Assembly (NCBI GenBank): GCA_018710845.1
Contig: DVJB01000030.1
Span: 1 to 64,000, forward strand
Direction of reading: 5' to 3'
DNA: 64,000 nucleotides
From: Candidatus Onthomonas avicola
Lineage (GTDB): Bacteria > Bacillota > Clostridia > Oscillospirales > Oscillospiraceae
Under the pieces are notes generated by a model. That model did no database searches, was not told the origin of the DNA, and worked only from the letters and a program-made list of their open reading frames with translations. Position 1 is the first letter of the stretch, and the number at the start of each line of letters is the position of its first letter. The position numbers and the translations under genes are program-made. Of the stretch, positions 23,124-31,801 are shown piece after piece.

Positions 23124-25754
23124 TTACTTCTCGCGCGGATAGCGGATCGCGGCCTGTGCGGCGGCCAGGCGGGCGATGGGCACGCGGAAGGGGGAGCAGG
23201 AGACATAGGACAGCCCCGCGCGGTGGAAGAACTCGATGGAGACCGGCTCGCCGCCGTGCTCGCCGCAGATGCCCATGCGCAGGTTGGGCTTGGTCTGGCG
23301 GCCGTAATCCACCGCCAGCTTCACCAGCCGGCCGACGCCGCGGCGGTCAAAGCGGGCAAACGGGTCGTGCTCGAAGATCTTCTCCTCCAGGTAGCGCGGC
23401 AGGTACTTGCCGCAGTCGTCACGGCTGAAGCCGAAGGTCATCTGGGTCAGGTCGTTCGTGCCGAAGGAGAAGAAGTCGGCCTCCTCGGCGATGCGGTCGG
23501 CGGCCAGCGCGGCGCGCGGCAGCTCGATCATGGTGCCGATCTCATAGGGCAGGTCGAGGCCGGAGGCGGCGATCAGCTCGTCGGCGACGGGCACAATGAT
23601 GCTCTTGATATACTTCAGCTCGCTCTGGCTGGCCACGAGCGGGACCATGATCTCCGGCAGAACCTTCATGCCGGTCTCCTTGGTGACGTTGATGGCCGCC
23701 TCGATGATCGCCTTGGTCTGCATGACGGCGATCTCGGGGAACTCGATGGGCAGGCGGCAGCCGCGCAGGCCCATCATCGGGTTGACCTCCTGGAGGCTCA
23801 CGACGGTCTGCTTGAGCGCCTCAAAGGTCATGCCCATCTCCTCGGCCAGGGCGGCGATATCCTCGTCCTCCTTGGGCAGGAACTCGTGCAGCGGGGGATC
23901 GAGCAGGCGGATGGTGACCGGGTTGCCCTTCATCGCCTTGAAGATGCCCTCAAAGTCGCTGCGCTGCATGGGCAGGATCTTGTCGAGCGCGCGCTGGCGC
24001 TGCTCCTTGGTGCTCGCGACGATCATCTCGCGCACGGCGGGGATGCGGTCGTCGGCGAAGAACATGTGCTCGGTACGGGTCAGGCCGATGCCCTCCGCGC
24101 CGAAGTTGAGGGCCACGCTGGCGTCGTGGGGGTTGTCCGCGTTGGCGCGCACGCCGAGGTCGCGGTATTCGTCCGCCCACTGCATAATGGTGGCAAACTC
24201 GCCCGAGATGGCGGCGTCCTGGGTGGGGATCTTGCCGAGGTAGACGTTGCCGGTGTTGCCGTCGATGGAGAGGAAGTCGCCCTCCTTGACCACATGGCCG
24301 TCAATCGTCATGACCTTGCTCTCCTCGTCGATCTGCAGCGCGCCGCAGCCGGCGACGCAGCAGCGGCCCATGCCGCGGGCCACGACCGCCGCGTGAGAGG
24401 TGCGCCCGCCGCGGCAGGTCAGCACGCCCTCGGCGACCTGCATGCCCACGATGTCCTCGGGGGAGGTCTCCAGGCGGACGAGCAGGACGGGACCGTCGGG
24501 CGCGTGCTCCTCGCACTCCTCGGCGGTGAAGTACACCGCGCCGCAGGCCGCGCCGGGGGAGGCGGGCAGGCCCTTGGCCACAGGCGTCGCCTGGGCCAGC
24601 GCATCCTTGTCAAAGGTGGGATGGAGCACCGCGTCCAGGCTGTTCGGGTCGATCTGGAGCAGCGCCTCGGCGGGGGTAATCAGGCCCTCGTTCACCAGGT
24701 CCACCGCGATCTTGAGCGCCGCGGCGGGGGTGCGCTTGCCGTTACGGGTCTGGAGCATATAGAGCTTGCCGCGCTCGATGGTGAACTCCATGTCCTGCAT
24801 GTCCTTGTAGTGCTTCTCCAGGCGCTGGGAGATGTCGATGAACTGGTCATACACGTCGGGCATGACTTCCTTAAGCTGGGCGATGGGCTGCGGGGTGCGG
24901 ATGCCGGCCACGACGTCCTCGCCCTGGGCGTTCATCAGGAACTCACCGTACATCTTGCGCTCGCCGGTGGCGGGATCGCGGGTGAAGGCCACGCCGGTGC
25001 CGGAGTCGTTGCCCCAGTTGCCGAAGACCATGGTCTGCACGTTGACGGCAGTGCCCCAGGAGTAGGGGATGTCGTTCATGGCGCGGTAGACATTCGCGCG
25101 CGGGTTGTCCCAGGAGCGGAAGACCGCCTTGACCGCCTCCATCAGCTGGACCTTGGCGTCCTGCGGGAACTCCTCGCCCTTCTGCTCCAGATAGTAGGCC
25201 TTGAACTCGCTCACCAGGCGCTTCATATCGTCTGTATCCAGCTCGCTGTCGAGCTTGACGCCGCGCTCTTCCTTCACCTTGTCAATGATGCCCTCAAAGT
25301 TGCGCTTGGGCAGCTCCATCACCACGTCGGAGAACATCTGGATGAACCGGCGGTAGGAGTCATAGACAAAACGGGGGTTGTTGGTCAGCTTGACCAGGCC
25401 CTCGGCCACCGTGTCGTTGATGCCCAGGTTGAGGATGGTATCCATCATGCCGGGCATGGAGGCGCGGGCGCCGGAACGGACGGAGACCAGCAGCGGGTTG
25501 GCGGGATCGCCGAACTTCTTGCCATTCTCCTCTTCCAGGATGGCCAGATTCTTCAGGATCTCCTCCTGAATCTCGTCGCTGATTTTGCGGCCGTCCTCAT
25601 AATACTGGGTGCAGGCCTCGGTCGTGACGGTGAAGCCCTTGGGCACCGGCATGCCGGCGTTGGTCATCTCGGCCAGGTTGGCGCCCTTACCGCCGAGCAG
25701 CTCGCGCATGTTGCGGTTGCCCTCGCGGAACAGGTAGACATACTTTTTGCTCAT
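23124..25754 (-). CDS. ppdK: Pyruvate, phosphate dikinase
   Basis: 876 residues from the ATG at 25754 after AAAGGAG, the usual bacterial length; an upstream in-frame start is rejected. The N-terminal ATP-grasp part begins KYVYLFREGNRNMRELLGGKGANLAEM; the phosphohistidine swivel is GGRTSHAAVVARGMG; the C-terminal PEP/pyruvate barrel has FGTNDLTQMTFGFSRDD and MGICGEHGG with the catalytic Cys. It interconverts pyruvate + ATP + Pi with PEP + AMP + PPi, in anaerobes often glycolytic with pyrophosphate. Monocistronic, with a promoter at 25834-25861. Confidence 0.97.
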   Translation of the reverse strand: MSKKYVYLFREGNRNMRELLGGKGANLAEMTNAGMPVPKGFTVTTEACTQYYEDGRKISDEIQEEILKNLAILEEENGKKFGDPANPLLVSVRSGARASMPGMMDTILNLGINDTVAEGLVKLTNNPRFVYDSYRRFIQMFSDVVMELPKRNFEGIIDKVKEERGVKLDSELDTDDMKRLVSEFKAYYLEQKGEEFPQDAKVQLMEAVKAVFRSWDNPRANVYRAMNDIPYSWGTAVNVQTMVFGNWGNDSGTGVAFTRDPATGERKMYGEFLMNAQGEDVVAGIRTPQPIAQLKEVMPDVYDQFIDISQRLEKHYKDMQDMEFTIERGKLYMLQTRNGKRTPAAALKIAVDLVNEGLITPAEALLQIDPNSLDAVLHPTFDKDALAQATPVAKGLPASPGAACGAVYFTAEECEEHAPDGPVLLVRLETSPEDIVGMQVAEGVLTCRGGRTSHAAVVARGMGRCCVAGCGALQIDEESKVMTIDGHVVKEGDFLSIDGNTGNVYLGKIPTQDAAISGEFATIMQWADEYRDLGVRANADNPHDASVALNFGAEGIGLTRTEHMFFADDRIPAVREMIVASTKEQRQRALDKILPMQRSDFEGIFKAMKGNPVTIRLLDPPLHEFLPKEDEDIAALAEEMGMTFEALKQTVVSLQEVNPMMGLRGCRLPIEFPEIAVMQTKAIIEAAINVTKETGMKVLPEIMVPLVASQSELKYIKSIIVPVADELIAASGLDLPYEIGTMIELPRAALAADRIAEEADFFSFGTNDLTQMTFGFSRDDCGKYLPRYLEEKIFEHDPFARFDRRGVGRLVKLAVDYGRQTKPNLRMGICGEHGGEPVSIEFFHRAGLSYVSCSPFRVPIARLAAAQAAIRYPREK

Positions 25755-25833
25755 ACACTCGCTCCTTTGTATTCCGGTGGATTTGGTGAAAATCACCGGA
25801 AGATAAAATGTGGGTCGCATAGGGTCAATTCAT

Positions 25834-25861
25834 ATTATACAGTTTCCTCCGGGATTTTCAA
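25834..25861 (-). promoter_or_regulatory. Promoter of ppdK
   Basis: On the minus strand TTGAAA, 16 bp, TATAAT, 79 bp before the start codon. Confidence 0.6.
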
Positions 25862-26001
25862 TAAAATTTTTACGTTTTTCCCAATCTGTTCCGATTTATT
25901 TTGCCGGACGGCCCGCCTGACGGTGCTGTCCCGCCGCCGAAGGCGCGACGGAGGAGGGAAAGGGGCGAAAAGAGCGGCAAAATGCCATAAAGAGACGAAA
26001 A

Positions 26002-26032
26002 GCGCCCGCCGCGAAAAATACGCGGCGGGCGC
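26002..26032 (-). terminator. Terminator of the feo operon
   Basis: Perfect 12-bp stem GCGCCCGCCGCG with 26021-26032, 7-nt loop; TTTTCG follows on the minus strand. Confidence 0.88.
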
Positions 26033-26046
26033 GGCAGGTCCAATCG

Positions 26047-26421
26047 TCAACCGGCCTCGATATAGTCCACATGATAGCCGGCCTGCTCGACGGCGCGGCG
26101 CAGCTCAATGTCGTCCACTGTGCGGTCAAAACGGACCACGGCGGTGCCGCGGTTGAGATCTACTTTGGCGACGGCGCCCTCCACGGCGTTGAGCGCGCCG
26201 GTCACATGGTTTGCGCAGTTGGCGCAGTGCATGCCGGAGATGTGCAGCGTCCGCTGGCCGATCACCGGGCCGTCCAGGTGTTTGTCAGACGGCCTTTCCG
26301 CCGGCCGGCCGGAGCCGCCGCAGCAGGGCCCCTCTCCCCGAAAGTGCCGGACGGCGCCGCGCAGGGCAAAGCCGAGCAGGACGAGGACTATAATCAGAAT
26401 GATAAGATCCACACCGTTCAT
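26047..26421 (-). CDS. Membrane-anchored heavy-metal-associated (HMA) domain protein of the feo operon
   Basis: 124 residues. One N-terminal membrane helix (about 5-22), a short Cys-rich stretch GPCCGGSG like FeoB-associated proteins, then a C-terminal HMA fold with the metal site GMHCANC (Cys66, Cys69). HMA domains usually bind Cu(I) or other soft metals, so a place at the end of a ferrous iron operon is unusual. It could shuttle or sense metal at the membrane. ATG at 26421; 12 bp downstream of the preceding small gene, so it belongs to the operon. Confidence 0.8.
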   Translation of the reverse strand: MNGVDLIILIIVLVLLGFALRGAVRHFRGEGPCCGGSGRPAERPSDKHLDGPVIGQRTLHISGMHCANCANHVTGALNAVEGAVAKVDLNRGTAVVRFDRTVDDIELRRAVEQAGYHVDYIEAG

Positions 26422-26433
26422 CGCAAACGCTCC

Positions 26434-26577
26434 TTATTCCTCCTCACGGCGGCGCTCCCGCCGCCGCTGCAGCCACTTTTTGCACTGGCCGGCGAGCAAA
26501 TAGATGCCCATACCGACCACGTAGAGCAGCAGAAATGCCACAAGGCCGTAGAGCATGGAGTCTCCGGAATGGGACAT
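26434..26577 (-). CDS. Small single-helix membrane protein of the feo operon
   Basis: 47 residues from the ATG at 26577, preceded by GGAGC; a longer frame starting at 26622 would overlap the preceding gene by 41 bp. One membrane helix (LYGLVAFLLLYVVGMGIYLLAG) followed by a very basic tail CKKWLQRRRERRREEE. Likely an accessory subunit of the iron transporter by position; no family recognised. Confidence 0.6.
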   Translation of the reverse strand: MSHSGDSMLYGLVAFLLLYVVGMGIYLLAGQCKKWLQRRRERRREEE

Positions 26578-26581
26578 GGCC

Positions 26582-26767
26582 TCAGCGCTCCTTCCGATCA
26601 GCGGACGGGCGGGCGGCGGCATAGCCGCAGGCGGCGCCGCAGCTGCTGCAGCAGCCGGTGCATCCGCCGCCGGTCCGGCGGGCCTCCCGGGCGCGGCGGT
26701 GACGCCGCACGAGCAGAAACGCGCAGTAGCCCAGAATCAGGGCCAGAATCACAATATCCACTGCCAT
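26582..26767 (-). CDS. FeoB-associated Cys-rich membrane protein
   Basis: 61 residues; ATG at 26767 after AAGGAGAG. A membrane helix (VILALILGYCAFLLV), a basic segment and a cysteine cluster with eight-residue spacing (GGGCTGCCSSCGAACG) match the small FeoB-associated Cys-rich proteins found after feoB in Firmicutes. A role in Fe(II) transfer or FeoC-like regulation is proposed for the family. A GC-rich inverted repeat at 26794-26825 lies between it and feoB and could lower downstream expression. Confidence 0.82.
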   Translation of the reverse strand: MAVDIVILALILGYCAFLLVRRHRRAREARRTGGGCTGCCSSCGAACGYAAARPSADRKER

Positions 26768-26848
26768 GGATCATCTCTCCTTACATGGGACACACCCGGC
26801 CGGACGCCGCGCGGGCATCCGGCCGGAGAGAGCGGACGTTATAGTCTA

Positions 26849-29032
26849 TTATACCGCCTGCACCGAACGTTTGGAATAGGTCTTCTGATCTTTGTACGGA
26901 TCGGGGCGCAGGAGCAGGACGACCAACACCAGCGTGAGCACAATACCGACGGCGGACCAGACGGTGAAGGCCGCGCCGGTGACCAGCAGGCCGATCTGAT
27001 ACACGCACAGGCAGACGACGTAGGCAAAGACGTTTTGGAACAGAATGGCAAACCAGAACCACTTGCGCGACTGCATCTGCTGGGCCATAGTGGCAATCGC
27101 CGCCAGGCAGGGCGAGTCAAGCAGGTTGAACAGCAGGAAGCTGAAGGCAGCCAGCGCGCTGGGGAACCAGGCCTGCACCGCCTCGGCCACGGTGACGGGG
27201 TCCTCCGAGAGCTCCTCGGCCACGTTGGCCAGCACGCCCATGGTGGAGACAATTGCCTCCTTCGCGGTGAAGCCGGACAGGGAGGCCGCCACTGCCTGCC
27301 AGTTGCCAAAGCCCAGCGGGGCGAAGATGGGGGCGATGAAGCCGCCAATCACGGCCAGCAGGCTCTCGCTGCTCTCCACCGGGCCAAAGCCGCCCTCGGT
27401 AAAGCCGTACCCGCCAAGGAACCACATGACCACGCAGGCCACGAAGAGGATGGTGCCCGCCTTGATGAGGAAGCCCTTCAGGCGCTCCCACACGTGCAGC
27501 AGGACGGTGCGGGCGGAGGGGATGTGGTACTGCGGCAGCTCCATGACAAAGGGGGCGGGCTTGCCGGAGAAGGGCTTGGTCTTTTTCAGGATAATGGCGG
27601 AGACCAGCACGGCCGCGATGCCGAGGAAGTACATCAGCGGGGCTACCAGGCCGCCGGCGACGTAGCTGCCGGAGATGTAGCTGGCCATCACGCCGCCCAT
27701 CAGCGAGATGACGGGGAGCTTGGCGCCGCAGGGGATAAAGGTGGCCGTCATGATGGTCAGGCGGCGGTCATTGTCCTGCTCGATGGTCTTGGAGGCCATG
27801 ATGCCCGGGATGCCGCAGCCGGAGGAGATCAGCAGGGGGATGAAGCTCTTGCCCGAGAGGCCAAAGTGCCGAAACACCCGGTCCATGACGAAGGCGATGC
27901 GGACCATGTAGCCGCAGTCCTCCAGCAGGGAGAGGAAGAGGAAGAGGATCGCCATCTGCGGGGCAAAGCCGATCACCGCGCCCACGCCGCCGATGATGCC
28001 GTTGACCACCAGGTCGGTGACGATCTCGCCGGCGCCGATCGCCTCAAAGAGCGCGGTCACCGCGTCCTGAATGGCCACGACGAACACGTCGTTCGTCCAG
28101 TCGGTCACCCAGGTGCCGACCGTACTGACGGACACCCAGTAGACGACGACCATCACCGCGATAAAGATGGGGATGCCCAAGATCCGGTTGGTGACGATCC
28201 GGTCGATCTTATCCGAGACGGTGAGCTGCTCACCGCTCTTTTTGACGGTAGTCTTGACTACCTTCTGAATGAAGGTATAGCGCTCGTCGGTGACGATGCT
28301 CTCCATATCGCTGTCGTGGGCGGCCTCCAGCTCTTTGCGCAGGCCGGCCACGGTGTTCGCGGCGCCGGCAGGCAGAGACATGCTCTCGGCCACCTTGCTG
28401 TCGTTTTCCAGGAACTTGACGGCGTACCAGCGGCGCTGCTGGGGCGGGACGGAGGCGGGCAGGAGATCCTTGACCTGCTCGATGGCGTGCTCCATCTCCT
28501 TGGAGAAAATCTCGCCCGGCAGAGCGGCCTCCCTCTTCTGGGCCACGCGCACCGCCTCGTCGATCAGCGCGTCCAGACCGGTCTGCTTGAGGGCAGAGGT
28601 CTCGATGATCGGGCAGCCGAGCAGCATAGAGAGCCGCTTGGTGTCGATGCGCAGTTTGCGCTTTTCCAGGAGGTCGGCCATGTTCAGCGCGATGACCACC
28701 GGGATACCGGTCTCGATGAGCTGTGTGGTCAGGTACAGGTTGCGCTCGATGTTGGTCGCGTCTACCAGGTCCACGATGACGTCCGGGCGTTCGCCCAGCA
28801 GATAGTCACGGCTCACCACCTCTTCCAGCGTGTACGGGGAGAGGGAGTAGATGCCGGGCAGGTCGGTCACGACGATGTCTTCCCTCCGGCGGGCCCCCTT
28901 CAGCCTGCCTTCCTTCTTTTCCACGGTAACACCGGGCCAGTTGCCGACGTACTGGTTCGCGCCGGTCATGGCGTTAAACATGGTGGTCTTGCCACAGTTC
29001 GGGTTACCGGCAAGGGCGATCTTGATAGCCAC
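26849..29032 (-). CDS. feoB: Ferrous iron transporter FeoB
   Basis: 727 residues. The N-terminal G domain has G1 GNPNCGKT (9-16), G3 DLPG and G4 NMAD, followed by a helical GDI domain. The membrane half carries the two gate domains (GFAPQMAILFLFLSLLEDCGYM and GFTAKEAIVSTMGVL) with the conserved Cys of CGIPG. It imports Fe(II) driven by or regulated by GTP. ATG at 29032 after GGAGG; feoA ends 33 bp upstream. Confidence 0.97.
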   Translation of the reverse strand: MAIKIALAGNPNCGKTTMFNAMTGANQYVGNWPGVTVEKKEGRLKGARRREDIVVTDLPGIYSLSPYTLEEVVSRDYLLGERPDVIVDLVDATNIERNLYLTTQLIETGIPVVIALNMADLLEKRKLRIDTKRLSMLLGCPIIETSALKQTGLDALIDEAVRVAQKREAALPGEIFSKEMEHAIEQVKDLLPASVPPQQRRWYAVKFLENDSKVAESMSLPAGAANTVAGLRKELEAAHDSDMESIVTDERYTFIQKVVKTTVKKSGEQLTVSDKIDRIVTNRILGIPIFIAVMVVVYWVSVSTVGTWVTDWTNDVFVVAIQDAVTALFEAIGAGEIVTDLVVNGIIGGVGAVIGFAPQMAILFLFLSLLEDCGYMVRIAFVMDRVFRHFGLSGKSFIPLLISSGCGIPGIMASKTIEQDNDRRLTIMTATFIPCGAKLPVISLMGGVMASYISGSYVAGGLVAPLMYFLGIAAVLVSAIILKKTKPFSGKPAPFVMELPQYHIPSARTVLLHVWERLKGFLIKAGTILFVACVVMWFLGGYGFTEGGFGPVESSESLLAVIGGFIAPIFAPLGFGNWQAVAASLSGFTAKEAIVSTMGVLANVAEELSEDPVTVAEAVQAWFPSALAAFSFLLFNLLDSPCLAAIATMAQQMQSRKWFWFAILFQNVFAYVVCLCVYQIGLLVTGAAFTVWSAVGIVLTLVLVVLLLRPDPYKDQKTYSKRSVQAV

Positions 29033-29065
29033 TTCTCTTGCCTCCTTCTAAACTCTCGCGCAGCG

Positions 29066-29290
29066 TTACGCCTCGCGTACCTCGACGCAGCTGGCGTCGT
29101 TTTTGCGCACGGACAGCTCATAGCCGCGCACGGTGATCTCGACCGGGTCGCCCAGCGGGGCCACCTTGCGGATGTACAGCGAGGTGCCGCGGGTGATGCC
29201 CATATCCATGATCCGGCGCTTGTATGCGCCGTCCCCGTCGATGCTGGTCACGACGACCGTGCTGCCGACTTTTGCCTCTCCTAATGTCAT
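29066..29290 (-). CDS. feoA: Ferrous iron transport protein A
   Basis: 74 residues with the SH3-like FeoA core: LGEAKVGSTVVVTSIDGDGAY, RRIMDMGITRGTSLYIRKVAPLGDPVEITVRGYELSVRK. It binds FeoB in the cytoplasm and is needed for iron uptake. Second of two tandem FeoA genes; it differs strongly from the upstream copy, so the two are not recent duplicates. Starts ATG 29290 after GGAGAGG. Confidence 0.93.
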   Translation of the reverse strand: MTLGEAKVGSTVVVTSIDGDGAYKRRIMDMGITRGTSLYIRKVAPLGDPVEITVRGYELSVRKNDASCVEVREA

Positions 29291-29363
29291 TGTCGCCTCT
29301 CCTTTCTGAAATGGACGATCTATGCCGGGGCGAGAGACGCGCCCGGCAATATAACACCGCGCA

Positions 29364-29573
29364 TCAGATCATGATGTGCCGTGCCATATCCTCATTGATG
29401 GCCACGCGGGAGTCCTTGATGTTGACAATCACATTTCCCCCGATGGCGGAGAGCACCGTGATCTGCGCTCCCGAGATGAAGCCCAGATTTTCCAGAAAGC
29501 GGCGGGTCTCCTCGCTGCCCCCCACTCTGCGGATGGTGTTGCTCTGTCCAATTCCTGCCAGTGTCAACGGCAT
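29364..29573 (-). CDS. feoA: Ferrous iron transport protein A, second copy
   Basis: 69 residues from the ATG at 29573 (a GTG at 29576 is one codon earlier; AGAGG suits either). Core residues MPLTLAGIGQSNTIRRVGG and RRFLENLGFISGAQITVLS with VNIKDSRVAINEDMARHI match FeoA. First gene of the operon, 92 bp downstream of the operator/promoter. Clostridia often carry two feoA genes before feoB. Confidence 0.9.
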   Translation of the reverse strand: MPLTLAGIGQSNTIRRVGGSEETRRFLENLGFISGAQITVLSAIGGNVIVNIKDSRVAINEDMARHIMI

Positions 29574-29639
29574 CACGTTCTAACCTCTTTTCCGTTCGGA
29601 GCCTTGTCCGGCATGGCGTTGTCGTTTCTTTACAGCTAG

Positions 29640-29663
29640 TTAGTATACGCTAATATATGTTAG
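29640..29663. promoter_or_regulatory. Candidate metal-repressor operator over the feo promoter
   Basis: TTAG-N6-CTAA-N6-TTAG (29640-29643, 29650-29653, 29660-29663), two overlapping inverted repeats that cover the -10 and spacer. A bound repressor would block RNA polymerase. TTAG/CTAA half sites fit DtxR/IdeR-type better than the Fur GATAAT pattern; the regulator itself is inferred. Confidence 0.6.
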
Positions 29664-29670
29664 ATGTCAA
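29642..29670 (-). promoter_or_regulatory. feo operon promoter
   Basis: On the minus strand TTGACA (29665-29670), 17 bp, TATACT (29642-29647). Excellent match; 69 bp before the first feoA. Confidence 0.85.
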
Positions 29671-29701
29671 GAACAGATTTAGAAATAGAGAACATATTTT
29701 G

Positions 29702-29733
29702 GAATAGCTAATTCTTTTTGAAATAGCTAATTC
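29702..29733. repeat. Two near-identical AGCTAATTC boxes upstream of the feo promoter
   Basis: GAATAGCTAATTC (29702-29714) and GAAATAGCTAATTC (29720-29733), 18 bp apart, each nearly palindromic around AGCT. They lie 32 to 63 bp upstream of the -35 box, a position typical of an activator or second repressor site. Confidence 0.5.
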
Positions 29734-29901
29734 CCACAAGGGCGCGGCTCTGCCCCGGCGGCTGGGATCAGACGGCCCGGCCGGGCTATCCCGTCGGGCG
29801 TGCGCGGCCGCTTTGGGACGGCGGAGCATTCCGCCGGCGGGGAGGACTGCCGGCAGTGAGACCTCCTGGGCAGACGGAGCGGATAAAAACGGCCCAATCT
29901 C

Positions 29902-29930
29902 TTGACAGTTTCGGGGCGAATGGTTACAAT
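29902..29930 (+). promoter_or_regulatory. Promoter of proS
   Basis: TTGACA (29902-29907), 17 bp, TACAAT (29925-29930), 54 bp before the start codon. The rest of the 410-bp gap 29574-29983 holds the feo control sites and GC-rich inverted repeats (for example GGCGGA-GCAT-TCCGCC near 29820-29835); I see no T-box. Confidence 0.8.
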
Positions 29931-29983
29931 ATTCAGTGCTTTACTGATTTCGGAAGTTCACTTTGGGAAGGGAAGAGACGATT

Positions 29984-31423
29984 ATGGCAAAAGGAAAGAA
30001 GCGCGTGGAGGCCATCACCTCTATGGAGACGGATTTCACCCAGTGGTATACCGATATCTGCATCAAGGCCGAGCTGATTGACTACACCAGCACAAAGGGC
30101 ATGTTCATCCTCCGCCCCTACGGCTATGCGATCTGGGAGAACATCCAGCACTATCTGGACCGGGAGTTCAAGCGCACCGGCCATGAGAACGTGGCCATGC
30201 CGACGCTGATTCCGGAGGGCCTCCTGCAAAAGGAGAAGGACCACGTCGAGGGCTTTGCCCCCGAGTGCGCCTGGGTCACCATGGGCGGCAGCGAGCAGCT
30301 GGAGGAGCGCATGTGCATCCGCCCCACCTCTGAGACGCTCTTTTGCGAGCACTATGCCCACATCATCCACTCCTGGCGCGACCTGCCCAAGCTGTATAAC
30401 CAGTGGTGCTCCGTCCTGCGCTGGGAGAAGACCAGCCGCCCCTTCCTGCGCCACCGCGAGTTCCTCTGGCAGGAGGGCCACACGATGCACGCCACCGCCG
30501 AGGAGGCCATTGAGGAGACCGAGCGCATGCTGGAGGTCTACGCCGACTTCTGCGAGAACGTGCTGGCCATGCCGGTCGTGCGCGGGGTGAAGACGGACAA
30601 GGAGAAGTTCTCCGGCGCGGAGCGGACGTATACGATCGAGTGCATGATGCACGACAAAAAGGCGCTCCAGTCCGCCACCTCCCACTACTTCGGCGACGGC
30701 TTTGCCCGCGCCTTCGGCATCACCTTTGCCGACAAGAACAACACCCTCTCCACCCCCTTCCAGACGAGCTGGGGCCTGTCCACCCGCATCATCGGCGGCC
30801 TGATCATGACCCACGGCGATGACAACGGCCTGGTCCTGCCGCCGCGCGTGGCGCCGGTGCAGGTGATCGTCCTGCCCATCGCCCAGCATAAGCCCGGCGT
30901 GGTCGAGGCGGCTGAGGCGGTCACCCGCCGCCTGGAGGCCGCCGGTGTGCGCGTGAAGATGGACAGCTCGGACCAGTCCCCCGGCTGGAAGTTTGCCGAG
31001 TATGAGATGAAGGGCGTGCCGCTGCGCCTGGAGATCGGCCCGAAGGACATTGAGCAGGGCCAGTGCGTCATCGCCCGGCGCGACACCGGCGAGAAGACCG
31101 CCGTCTCCCTGGAGGAGCTGGAGTCCACCGTCCGCGCGCTGCTCGACGCGGTGCACGAGAGCATGTTCGCGCGCGCCAAGGCCAACCTGGAGGAGAACAC
31201 TTACGCCTGTGCCACCGTGGAGGAGGTAAAGGAGCGGATGAGCAACCAGGGCGGCTTTGCCAAGACGATGTGGTGCGGAGACGAGGCCTGCGAGCTCTAC
31301 ATGAAGGAGCACTGCGGCGTCACCAGCCGCTGCATCCCCTTTGCCCAGGAGCACCTGGGCGATACCTGCCCCATCTGTGGCAAGCCCGCCAAGAAGATGA
31401 TTATCTGGGGCGTCGCGTACTGA
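29984..31423 (+). CDS. proS: Prolyl-tRNA synthetase, archaeal/eukaryotic type
   Basis: 479 residues from the ATG at 29984 after GGGAAGGGAAGAG. Class II motifs: motif 2 at [22 protein letters not shown] and motif 3 at [17 protein letters not shown](R). It lacks the 180-residue insertion editing domain of the usual bacterial enzyme and has the C-terminal zinc-like module [15 protein letters not shown] ... [10 protein letters not shown] ending in Tyr, the ProRS type 3 signature. It charges tRNA-Pro. Terminator downstream is duplicated around element E2. Confidence 0.96.
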   Translation: MAKGKKRVEAITSMETDFTQWYTDICIKAELIDYTSTKGMFILRPYGYAIWENIQHYLDREFKRTGHENVAMPTLIPEGLLQKEKDHVEGFAPECAWVTMGGSEQLEERMCIRPTSETLFCEHYAHIIHSWRDLPKLYNQWCSVLRWEKTSRPFLRHREFLWQEGHTMHATAEEAIEETERMLEVYADFCENVLAMPVVRGVKTDKEKFSGAERTYTIECMMHDKKALQSATSHYFGDGFARAFGITFADKNNTLSTPFQTSWGLSTRIIGGLIMTHGDDNGLVLPPRVAPVQVIVLPIAQHKPGVVEAAEAVTRRLEAAGVRVKMDSSDQSPGWKFAEYEMKGVPLRLEIGPKDIEQGQCVIARRDTGEKTAVSLEELESTVRALLDAVHESMFARAKANLEENTYACATVEEVKERMSNQGGFAKTMWCGDEACELYMKEHCGVTSRCIPFAQEHLGDTCPICGKPAKKMIIWGVAY

Positions 31424-31441
31424 TTCTGAATCCAAAAGAAC

Positions 31442-31479
31442 TGCCGCCCCGGCCGCGTGAGAACGCAGCCGGGGCGGCT
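31442..31479. repeat. Terminator hairpin, left copy of 38-bp direct repeat
   Basis: Perfect copy of 31695-31732. 11-bp GC stem (GCCGCCCCGGC/GCCGGGGCGGC) with a 14-nt loop, 19 bp after the proS stop. It is unrelated in sequence to the 972-1003 repeat. Confidence 0.92.
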
Positions 31480-31694
31480 AAGGCTGTCAAAAAGTGTTTT
31501 TGACAGCCTTTCGCACAAATGCAAGCATTTGTGCGAGATTGCAGTCCTCCCACGCGCACGGATTTTTGTTCCAAAAATCCGCACACTCGTCGGACTATTA
31601 GTATTTTTGGCCCGGTACATGCCCGTGCCAAAAATAAATTGAACTCTATTTGGCTCTTCGAGCCAAACTCGGTGAGACCTTTTTTGACATGCTG
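31480..31694 (-). mobile_element. MITE-like structured element E2, inserted in a terminator
   Basis: 215-bp non-coding insert, orientation opposite to E1. Ends are AAGGCTGTCAA (31480-31490) and, inverted, CAGCATGTCAA (31684-31694). Hairpins at 31482-31508 (12-bp stem), 31511-31536 (12-bp stem), 31559-31581 (10-bp stem), the conserved core palindrome 31604-31634 (TTTTTGGC stem) and 31649-31667 (8-bp stem). Core and neighbouring TAGAGT spacer align with E1 1096-1141; the other hairpins keep their positions but not their sequence. AT-rich compared with the host. No gene inside. Confidence 0.75.
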
Positions 31695-31732
31695 TGCCGC
31701 CCCGGCCGCGTGAGAACGCAGCCGGGGCGGCT
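31695..31732. repeat. Terminator hairpin, right copy of 38-bp direct repeat
   Basis: Perfect copy of 31442-31479, beginning on the base after E2 ends. It lies 6 bp before the TTGACA of the next promoter. Confidence 0.92.
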
Positions 31733-31738
31733 TAGCAC

Positions 31739-31767
31739 TTGACAAGTCCGCGTAGCACTGCTATACT
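31739..31767 (+). promoter_or_regulatory. Promoter of the small membrane protein gene
   Basis: TTGACA (31739-31744), 17 bp, TATACT (31762-31767), 34 bp before the start. Confidence 0.8.
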
Positions 31768-31801
31768 GATTATAGAAAAATCCTTTCAGAAGGGGGCGCG
31801 T

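Noticed and set aside
26794-26825. Terminator between feoB and the Cys-rich gene
   Set aside because: The GC-rich inverted repeat lacks a T-run on the minus strand; it is treated as a possible attenuating structure only.
29740-29900. T-box leader for proS
   Set aside because: No AGGGTGG(T/A)ACCGCG T-box sequence is visible, and the proS promoter lies only 54 bp before the start codon, leaving no room.
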